Of a stretch of DNA of 64,000 nt, positions 55,793 to 64,000 are shown piece by piece (position 1 is the first letter of the stretch; each line of letters opens with the position of its first letter). This stretch comes from Lepidodermella squamata (lineage: Eukaryota > Gastrotricha). A program made the translations under genes and the position numbers. The stretch spans positions 2,294,001 to 2,358,000 of the forward strand of contig JBLDXI010000004.1 in the NCBI GenBank assembly GCA_047495785.1, written 5' to 3'. The notes beneath the pieces were generated by a model that searched no databases, had not been told where the DNA came from, and worked only from the letters and a program-made list of their open reading frames with translations.

Positions 55793-58700
55793 TCATCCTT
55801 GAATACGCTCGCATATTCCAGTTTTCTCATTATCATAACAAGAATGTCGTCCAAGCGTATCAGCAAATGTAGTCACGCCTAAAAAAAAGTAAATCATTCA
55901 AAGGACCATGGTATATTACCTATCTATATTTAATATTGACTAACAGTGGTGATGATCGTTTGTCAATCCACCCAGACTGAACAGAGTGCTGTTGAACGGA
56001 ACGCCTGTAATCCAAGAATAAGACTCCAGGTCCCTTCTTTTGGCCCCAATGTACACTTGATCTCCTGCTAGTAACTGCTTAGCAGCGTCGAAAGTCGCTT
56101 GATCTTTGATTGCAGCCAACGTTTTTCCAATGCCCGCGCAGTACGTTGCCATTTCGTCCCTGGTGCCAGTCGTCGCAGTCTTCTGCAGGCTCGTCGAACT
56201 CTGTGAAATTTCAGCAAGTGTTAGTACGACTAGAGCTGTGCCGGTCCGAAAAAGCCCGGGGTTAACCGCCGGTTAACCTCGGACCGAAAGGACCGGGTCG
56301 GTCCGGGCCGCCTTGTAAAAAAGTTGCCGGTTAACCCGGTTAACCGGGCTGTAGCGTATAATTTCAAATTAGCCATGAAAAGTGGTCAAACGTACACTGT
56401 AAAAAATAGGGGGGTGATTACCCCGAATTTACTCCATTCAATTGTATGGCGCTTGGGGGGTAAAATGCACACGGGGTGCATTGAAATTACTCCTCAGAGT
56501 TTTTTTCGTAAGGATTATTTACCACAGAGAGGGTAATTATCTTCCAGCATGTCTTTCATTGCTGAGGGGTAATTACCCTGAAATTATTCCTAATTATTTC
56601 AATTAAATTGTTAGGAATTATTTTTGAATAAATATTCAAGCAATAAATTATTTTTAATTATTCAATTAAATAATCAATTATTCGAATTAATAAGGAGGGT
56701 CCCAAGGTATCAGGATGGCACCACATGCCACCAGGTTACCTTTGATAACACCGAACACCGTTGCACCTGAAACGCACCTAACTGATACCTGTAACCCGAC
56801 TTACGCGCGATTATAAACTTATAAAACTTTTAAATTTTCTTCTTTTCATTGGACAATGTTAATGAATGAGTTGAGCTAGTTTTTTGCAAACAAGCCTTTC
56901 TGTGCCGCAGCGAATGTGAGCGAGTCGAACAATTTGCATATGCACATGGCTGAGTTCAGCCATTATTTAGAATTCGGCTGATTTGAGTTATGAGATTGAA
57001 TGCATTTCGCAAAGCAAATCGATAAAGTTAATACTCCAACGTTGCACCACCGAATAGCGCTAGCTCAATTGGGAAGCCACTGCTGATTGAGTGGAGGTGA
57101 TATTTTAAAGGTGAAAAACTGACTTGAATATTGACTAGGTGGAGCTTCTTAATTGCTTTGATTAATTGCTTAGGCATTGCAGTTAATTTGAGTTGAACCA
57201 GTCATTTCATTTAGATTTATTTTATTAGGATTTAGCGAGGACCCTGTTACTAATTGAGAGCTATAATCTAGAATCCAATTGAAGAACGATTTTGGAGAGT
57301 TAGCGATGCCAGCCACGTTGCCGGCACTAAAATTAGCTGAAATTTTGCGCCATCCCATAGATCTTGACAATTAGCTGCGATCATTGGTTATTTGTGTTTA
57401 TGTTTAAAATCCAACCCTGAAATAACTCGGCTATGGTAAACCGTATATACCGTATTATCAGGGAGGGACTTCTAATTTATTCAGGGACCTTTTTTGCCTG
57501 GCTTAGGTGACTGCAAAATCGATATCAAAATCTCTGAAAGGATCTTACTGCGCATTATATCAGCGCTGCAAATACGAAGGTACACGGTAAATGTATACGG
57601 TAAAATTCAGACTCAGGATGTCATTGTGTTTTTGAACATCCTCGACCATGAGACATTTACCAGAGTTTATCCTCAACTTTTTTTACTTATGCTAACATGT
57701 TTTAGAGGTTTATAACACTAATATTTCATAATTAAAAATCAAATAAATAATTTATTTATTGAAATAAAATTAACAAATTTGCGCGAGGGTGATTGCCCTT
57801 AGATTGCCACCCAAGAAAAGAATTGCCACAGTTAATTACCACCCAAGTGTATTTACCCCACTTTTACCTTGGAGCGAATTACCACAAAGAGATAGGCGGG
57901 AGCATTTACTCCTCAAAAAATTGAAAAAGGGTAAATACCCAGGGTAATCAGCACCCTATTTTTTACAGTGTACTCAATATGGGATTGAGAAAACATCAAA
58001 CTAATGACTTATTCTCACAATTTATTGTGGCTTGAGGAAGAGAACTTAACAAAATATCAATCAAATGATTGCCGATAATCAATAATCGATAATCGATAGT
58101 TGCCATGAAAAATCTGACATCGCCAATGAATTCCTCGTCAAAAGTTACCCTAGTGTATGTTTCCTTTCGATTTCTATTCCTTTATCAGTGATTTTTAAAC
58201 ATAGAAAGTAGAGTTTTTAATTGAATTATTTCGGAAATTTAATTTCGGAAAACCGTTCTTTGATGAAAAAGATGAAAGAAATGCCGAAAAGCGGCTCCTT
58301 TTGCTCTAAAATCCCCCTTAGAAATCCCAGGGGGTAAATTTCATGCGCTGGTTCGAAATCCGTTTTCAGCATTTCAATAGCTCTTACCAATTTCAAGATA
58401 ATTACATGTAGGTAATAAATTTATTGCGTTATTGCAACAATCGAAATTTCATATTTTCTCTGTACTGTTACATACCGTTTTACTCAGAATTTTGCGTAGA
58501 ATCTAATGGTAAAATCAGATTCGAAACCAGAGATACCGACAGAGAGTTGTGTTCTCCGATATATAGCCTACTAAAGCAAGCGGTTAACCGGCGGTCCTTT
58601 CCGGTTAACCCGGTCCGATCCTTGAATTTACGAGGACCGAACCGAACCGGACCGGAGGCTCTGAAATTAGGACCGGCACAGCTCTAAGCACGACCAGGTG

Positions 58701-61153
58701 TCCTTGGTTTGTCGTAGAAATTCGATCTTAAACACTTATTCTACTAAGATCTGTCCGTTATCAAGTGAAAAGTGGCGAAATTGTTTATATCATGCGATTT
58801 TGCTGCGACTTTAAAAGAAGCGTTGATCGGTATCAAAAATAGGTCGATAGTCATCAGGGTTGCTGAGAAAGTGTGATTCAAAGTTCACGAGCGAAAAATG
58901 CTAATTTCGAAAAATACGCCCTCAGGTTTTTATTGCAAGAAGTGACATGAGAGACACAGAGTGACACAGAATTCCCATGTGACGTAGATAGGACGCCGCA
59001 CTAACAGGTTTTCGGACACGAAAAACTGAAGTCAGACTAATAAGGGGCAAAGTTCGTTTCAAATTTAATGAGATGAATCATGTCATTAATTTCCACCAAA
59101 TATTTATTGTGCTATTTATGTGTTTTTGAGCAGATGCTGCCATTTCATCAGCTCAATTCTTCTTTAATGATGCATCTCCTCTTTGTAGCGTCTCGGAAAC
59201 CGCGCCAAATCACTACTTTTTGCGATCTTTGAAACTTGAACTAATTAATTTTAAAATTTAAATTATTAAACAAATTCGAATTGAGCCCCGTCATTTTACT
59301 TTTTAGCAAAATATTCTGAATAATAATGAGGAAAAAAGTGAACACCTCTGCATGTCTGTCAGCGTGCTCTGAGGGCGGCGTCCTATCTACGTCACATGAG
59401 ATTTCCAAGTATCATCCCTCGAAAGAAAATGCAGATATGAATTTTTACTAGTTAAACATTTTTGAACTTCTCACTCATGCCCGTAAAAATAAATGAATAC
59501 GAACTCACATTTCCACAGAGACCGTACTTAGCTTCCGAGCATGATGCGTCCATGAAACCAGTAGACTGCAGGATCACACCTATAGGGCAATTTAATAAAA
59601 TTTATTGCAAAATTTGTGAATTGAGCCAACTCACACGGGCCGTAGTTTTTCGGGCTGTTGTCAACTTCCCAGAATAGCGAATCAATCGCAACGAGAGTGC
59701 CATCTTCCCACGTGAAATCGGCCATCACGCCGATATGGGCGGGCAATAGAGAGAGTTGGGTGGCCGCCGTTAAATCAGCCAGTGATGAGAAAGTCGCCAA
59801 ACGGGCGCCTGGTATCGCATTACAGGCTTGCAATTGCTGACGGAAATAGCCACTCTCCAAACCGGAGAGGAAATACTTTGGAAGAGGCTTCAGGTCATTC
59901 AAACACGCTGCGTAGCTGTCGGCAAATTTTGTCGAGTTCGAATAAAAGTTCAGCTTTAGAAAAGAATTTCTGAATGCATCTTTAATAATGAAGATTCGAG
60001 AGCTGACCTGAGTCGTTCCGTCCGGACAAGTGTTGTAGCATTTCTTCCCGTTTGTCGTGTTGCATTGAGCAGCATACTATAGAACAATTTGAAAAATTTC
60101 GTCTCATTCAATAAAAAAGTTAATGCTCCGATTACCCCCGATAAGCAGTTGGCTTTGTTTCGAAAGGTACCAGTGGAGAACTCGGCAGTTTCATTGGCGA
60201 TGCAACGCGATGTGCTCAATCGGCAGGCAGTGAATTCGCGAGTGACAGCGTTAAAGCATCGGATGTGCGGCTTTGCAGAGTCAGCGACATCATCTACAAT
60301 AAATGCCTTATTCCAATAAAAAAAGATATGAAACTCCACTTACTGCTGAAACTTTTCAGACAGGCGTCCAAGCTCGAGAACCCAGTAGCATTTTTCGCCT
60401 AATTATTACGAAATTCAGGATAAAATTCGGCTTAAAATTATTCGCTACTCACCCCTTTAGGGCAAGTAAATGCGCTGGGCACGCAAGTCGCGAACTGTTG
60501 GTCGACACACGAGTCAAACTTTTGATTCTATAAATGGAACATTCGTCATTATTTTCCAAAAATATGAGTAATGTCAAACAAGGATTGTTCAACCTGAAAT
60601 GAGTTCAAATCCTTGATACACGCCGCCAGATTTCCTCTGAATGGACGAACGCCGTTGTAGGGTCCAGCAACCTAGGAATAATCAAATATAACCAATAAGG
60701 AAAAGCAATATTCTTGGATTTTTGGAACTTGGATAATGGATTAAAATTATAAATTTACTAACCATGAGTTCGTTCGTTTTCCCGCACCCGGGAATGCCAG
60801 GTCGGCAACTCGCAGCGTAATTAGCAAATTTGTAACACAACCTCGCAGTCTGCAATGAAGAATGAAATTTCAAACATTTCCTAACATGAAAATAATCCTA
60901 TACCGCTTGGAGGCACGTTGATTTGTCAGAAATTTTGTCACCAAGCTGTTTCACAAAAAAGCATGATTAATCGCTCATCAAAAATTAAACGCCATCTCAC
61001 CTGGTATTCGCGCAATCGATCACAGCCGTTTGGTAGTTCGCGACAGTCGGTGAACGTGTCATCCAACTGCGAAAAACAGCGAGCCCAGTCGCCGCATCGC
61101 ACTTCGTTAAACGAAGTGAAAATTAGGACGGTAAATGGCAATAATAATTGCAT
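55793..61153 (-). CDS. Secreted modular protein with two CTLDs, 11 exons, 468 aa
   Basis: Minus-strand exons: 61001-61153, 60763-60849, 60594-60671, 60453-60527, 60344-60398, 60136-60293, 60008-60076, 59635-59953, 59509-59579, 55945-56200, 55793-55878 (1407 nt, open to TGA). AATAAA on the minus strand at 55680-55685 sits in a GGCAAATAAAGT context shared with the 3617-7000 gene. Signal peptide 1-20, then GDWARCFSQLDDTFTDC, LCYKFANYAASC, KFDSCVDQQFATC, HIRCFNAVTREFTAC, CNTTNGKKCYNTC. CTLD1 has ARLATFSSLADLTAA, GVMADFTWEDG and GLCGN; CTLD2 has TYCAGIGKTLAAIKDQ, YIGAKRRD, YSWITG and GICERIQG. Nine of eleven exons have the same length as in the 3617-7000 gene. Intron 9 is 3.3 kb and holds a hAT-like element with another element nested in it. 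Confidence 0.87.
56231..58686. mobile_element. 2.46-kb hAT-like element in intron 9 of the CTLD gene
   Basis: Ends TAGAGCTGTGCCGGTCC and its complement; inside each end GGTTAACCGG-type words repeat. The 8-bp flanks AGTACGAC and AGCACGAC agree at seven of eight bases, as expected for hAT. No transposase is recognised. A 1.58-kb element is nested inside. Confidence 0.75.
56395..57970. mobile_element. 1.58-kb nested element with CACTG ends
   Basis: CACTGTAAAAAATAGGG at the left and CCCTATTTTTTACAGTG at the right, each flanked by TA. CACTG ends fit CACTA/EnSpm-like elements, TA fits Tc1/mariner; class unresolved. Interior coding motifs not recognised. Confidence 0.75.
58977..59397. mobile_element. 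420-bp TIR element in intron 9
   Basis: ATGTGACGTAGATAGGACGC and its complement form the ends. Flanks ATTCCC and ATTTCC are only roughly alike, so the target duplication is unsure. Confidence 0.7.
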
Positions 61154-62140
61154 AATTGCAAAATTTAAATAGCTCTATGGTTGGAATCAATCGTCAACTA
61201 TTATTGCCGCACTTAGACAAATTCAGCAAAATAGTTAAATAAGCAATGAAACTGTTATGTTATTGTTGCGAATTTCGCATTAAAGCAAAAGAATAACAGC
61301 ACTTGAGAATGATTTGAATGCGGACAAGTTGAAAAATGACAAAGATGTAAACTACTGCGCAGAAAAAACATCAGCAGCACGTGGAACCGCCGACCGTGGC
61401 GTCAGCACGGCATCACGGACTAGAAAACTAGCTGTTTTTCTAGTGATGTGGGTGTTTTTTTACACCGGAAACCAGCCCCTTAGAGCTCGTGCCATTTTCC
61501 TTCTGTGATCGCGCGACCAGAATCAGAAATTTAGTTAAAATCCATAGTGCGATCATTTGAGTGTGGTAATTTTTTCTCCGATCAAGTGCTTGCAATTTTT
61601 AGAACGGTCAAAAATCACATGATGCGATCGATAATCGATTTGGGAGCTACGTAACAAAGTTCAAAAAATGTTGTTTTACGAATGCTTTACCGGAAACATG
61701 ACCCGATTCCTTCGCTCTTGTGGCTCTCATCGGGAGTGATAAGGGGCGCTAACAAAAAATAAAAAATGCAATGCTACTGCTTCTTTTTATCTTTTATATT
61801 TTTATTAATGGATTTCATTTTATTAGACAAACAATTTTACTTTTGCAGACACACCTCGAAATCTGAAAGTTTCAGCTTCAGCTTTTTCATGTCGGGCCGT
61901 GAATCGCCACGAGCGATGTTTGGACAATTCACTGCGTTTTTACCTTCATTGAGATGAGCCAAACAGCATAGAAGAATTTCATTTTCGTCGCCAATTATAA
62001 CCGCAAAGACCATTCAGAATAGTAGAATGTATCCTTATTATTGATTTTGCCGAGGGATACTGGCAGCAGACTTTTCAAAGATGTGAGAAAGACATTCGCG
62101 GCTGTTAGACCAATTGAGCTTATCGTCGGTACATTTTCGA
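61154..62140. other. Upstream region of the CTLD gene, no other gene seen
   Basis: Contains the promoter side of the minus-strand gene starting at 61153. Short open frames around 61314 and 61766 show no motif. Confidence 0.4.
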
Positions 62141-62141
62141 G

Positions 62142-62290
62142 ATGAGTAAACATGCCATCTTCATGAGCCTAAATTTCAGCCATTTTTCAACCTGGGTCAT
62201 TTTGGCTTTGGTTGGTGTTCACATAGTCCGGCTAATTTTGATGGCTTTTCTCACCTACAAATTTCGTAAGGCTGAAGCTCAAATCGGTCT
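62142..62290 (+). pseudogene. Class C receptor remnant (helix 5)
   Basis: FSTWVILALVGVHIVRLILM and FLTYKFRKAEA align with FSTWAMALAGLHIFLLILAA and FLAYEVRKAS of the receptor at 35980-36060. The flanking receptor parts are missing. It is more diverged than the 7273 fragment. Confidence 0.75.
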
Positions 62291-62491
62291 GCTTGTCAGC
62301 AAAAGACCCAAGAATTTGATGCCCCTGTGTTTTCCTGCGAATTTCCGGCTTCCTGTCCTGAATTTCCCTGTTCAATACTTACCAAGTAACAGATTCAGAG
62401 CATTTTCCGGAAATTTGTAGGAAACCACACGTGTGGGCATTTTCTGCCTCGAAATTATCCGACCAAAGGGTCTCCCCTGTGGCTGTTTAGG

Positions 62492-62700
62492 GTGTTCTTG
62501 CCAGGACCCAAGACCTCTCAACTCTCAGCTTTACAAGACGTGTGCGCAGCTTGGAACCGGCTGCCCACAAGTATTGTCAATAATTCTCATACAGCGTTTC
62601 TGCGATGTCTTAAATCTAAACCGGATGAACTGGTATATCTTACGACCTCTGAGGTGAGGCGCCGAAAACTAACAACTAACCTACAGTACGACCTCCATTA
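62492..62700 (+). mobile_element. LINE C-terminal fragment
   Basis: AAWNRLPTSIVNNSHTAFLR and CLKSKPDEL resemble the C-terminal end of CR1-like LINE proteins. No reverse-transcriptase motif adjoins. Confidence 0.4.
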
Positions 62701-63010
62701 ATGCAAAGGGTCGGGAGACAAGCGTTTGCAATTACGGAGGGTTTCATTTATAGAGGGCTGTTAAAGAGCTAGCGATGAATCATAAGTGCGTCGCCAAGTT
62801 TTTTTCATAGTTTCTAAGGCGACGATGATTTTAGTGGTTAGCCATTTTTTAAGAAAAGCCGGAAAGAATTCAGTAAACTGCATTGATTTCAATGGGTTGT
62901 AGTATTTGTAAAAGCAAAAACTCGAAAAATCGCGTACGCACAATTTTTTTGATTCGCAATCTTGAACTTATAAAAAACAACGGTCTGTAAAGATTGAGAT
63001 GTTGGGTCAT

Positions 63011-63155
63011 AGAGCGAAGTAGGACCGCGGAACTGATAGGGATAAGGAAAGTCGACATAAGGGTCCCCCCTTTGGTCTTTTTCTGAGCTCACCTTGCGGA
63101 CCGATGGAACTGGTAGGGATGATCCCTACCATCCCTAGCGGTACTTCGTTCTCTG
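63011..63155. mobile_element. MITE, GCGAAGTAGGAC family, second subtype
   Basis: AGAGCGAAGTAGGAC and GTACTTCGTTCTCT ends with the central GGTAGGGATGATCCCTACC hairpin, closely like 8877-8995. Confidence 0.75.
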
Positions 63156-63159
63156 TGTT

Positions 63160-64000
63160 GGGTGTTCGGCGAGATGCCACCGCGTGACGCCAAATTAAAA
63201 AGCTGGAAATCCGCCCACAGGGCTGGAATTTTGTTGCTATCGACGCCTGTTTTTTCACCGTAAATAAAAATTAAAGAACTATAATTTTTATTTTGATGAA
63301 AAATAATTTTCCAACAAATAAAATTAACGGGAGACAAAATTGCTTGCAAATACGGAGGTTTTCTTTTTATGGAGGTTGCATTTATAGAGGTAGCAACGCC
63401 CGCCCTAAAAACAGGGAGCGTATGCGGCTATTCAGTGAAGCGCAACGGCGTAAAACGTTCCGGCGGCTTAACCTTGGAGGGCCCTGACTAATTTCCCTCA
63501 TTTGAGTCATTGTCTTCGCAAAAATAAGAATCAGGAAATTATTCGGACAAATATTTAAAAATTCAATTATTTTTGGCCAAAAATCAAATATTTGTCCGTA
63601 ACTTTGCAAAATTACAGCTAACTCAATTTTCCATAATTTTATGAACGGGTTCGACAGCAATAAACTACATTCTTCGTCCAAATTTTCTGTTATTTTCCCG
63701 CACTGGTTATCATCAAGGGCTTTAATGAGTGTGGATCGCAAAAATCAACATATCGAAATATGCTGTTGAAAAAAGAGTTTGATGATAGAAAAAGTATTTT
63801 GATGTTGAAAAAAGTAAATTTGATGTTGAATAAAATGTGACCCAGTAAAGCGCTCCAAATCTCAGTCTTTAAATGGTTTGTTTCTAGATCTCACCCAGCG
63901 GATGAGAATGCGAAGAATGGCAAGAGTTCCGGGACAAGTTTCTCGAGATTTTGCGGCAAGGCTCATTATTAGATTGAAGATCATTTTCCTGATTATTCCA
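63160..64000. other. Window end, no recognised gene
   Basis: A TTTATAGAGG/TTTATGGAGG motif at 62748 and 63368 is repeated, with GGGAGACAA...GCTTGCAAATACGGAGG context on both occasions. A 119-codon minus frame (63382-63741) has no ATG at its start and no motif I recognise. Confidence 0.35.

Overview
The window is a gene-sparse, transposon-rich piece of an animal nuclear genome. Genes are split by GT-AG introns, TATA boxes and AATAAA signals sit where a eukaryotic gene needs them, and the coding content is metazoan: a class C (GABA-B-like) seven-transmembrane receptor, secreted proteins with C-type-lectin-like domains (CTLDs), NmrA-like Rossmann proteins and a GT32-type glycosyltransferase. Non-LTR retrotransposons, a Penelope-like element (PLE) and many terminal-inverted-repeat (TIR) elements fill most of the rest. 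The phylum cannot be fixed from the sequence; an invertebrate is the safe statement.

The dominant theme is one gene family spread over the window. Its members share a fixed exon plan. Exon 1 encodes a signal peptide plus an RCFSQ-type Cys module. Exons 2 to 7 are small Cys modules of near-constant length (usually 87, 72-84, 72-84, 52-55, 158 and 69 nt). Exons 8 and 9 form CTLD1, and exons 10 and 11 form CTLD2. By hand-splicing I find three members with an open frame over all exons: 3617-7000 (+, 474 aa), 39133-51890 (-, 471 aa, introns full of transposons) and 55793-61153 (-, 468 aa). A short divergent member at 161-1750 (-, 230 aa) stops just after the Cys modules and has no CTLDs. Broken or partial copies lie at 3166, 13155, 19012, 20719, 21970 and 24281-25760. 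The local cluster has clearly grown and decayed by tandem and inverted duplication.

Region 25.9-33.2 kb holds an NmrA-like tandem array: a fragment, an intact 3-exon gene, a 4-exon copy with one frameshift, and an intact 4-exon gene. A 96-aa secreted six-Cys protein gene lies between the last two on the minus strand. At 33.7-36.3 kb is the intact two-exon class C receptor. Pieces of this receptor family recur as remnants at 7.3, 55.5 and 62.1 kb. A P450 remnant without its haem Cys lies between about 100-bp inverted repeats at 36.4-37.2 kb.

The 39-62 kb half is two large minus-strand CTLD genes, with a GT32 glycosyltransferase between them that is interrupted by a 187-bp palindromic MITE. 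The most unusual observation is in the 39133-51890 gene. A 3.2-kb nest of elements, including the PLE, sits inside CTLD1 exon 8 between 6-bp target duplications. A GT donor and an AG acceptor lie at its edges so that splicing would restore the frame with just two extra codons. All exon joins are manual predictions from conserved phase and length; transcripts would settle them.
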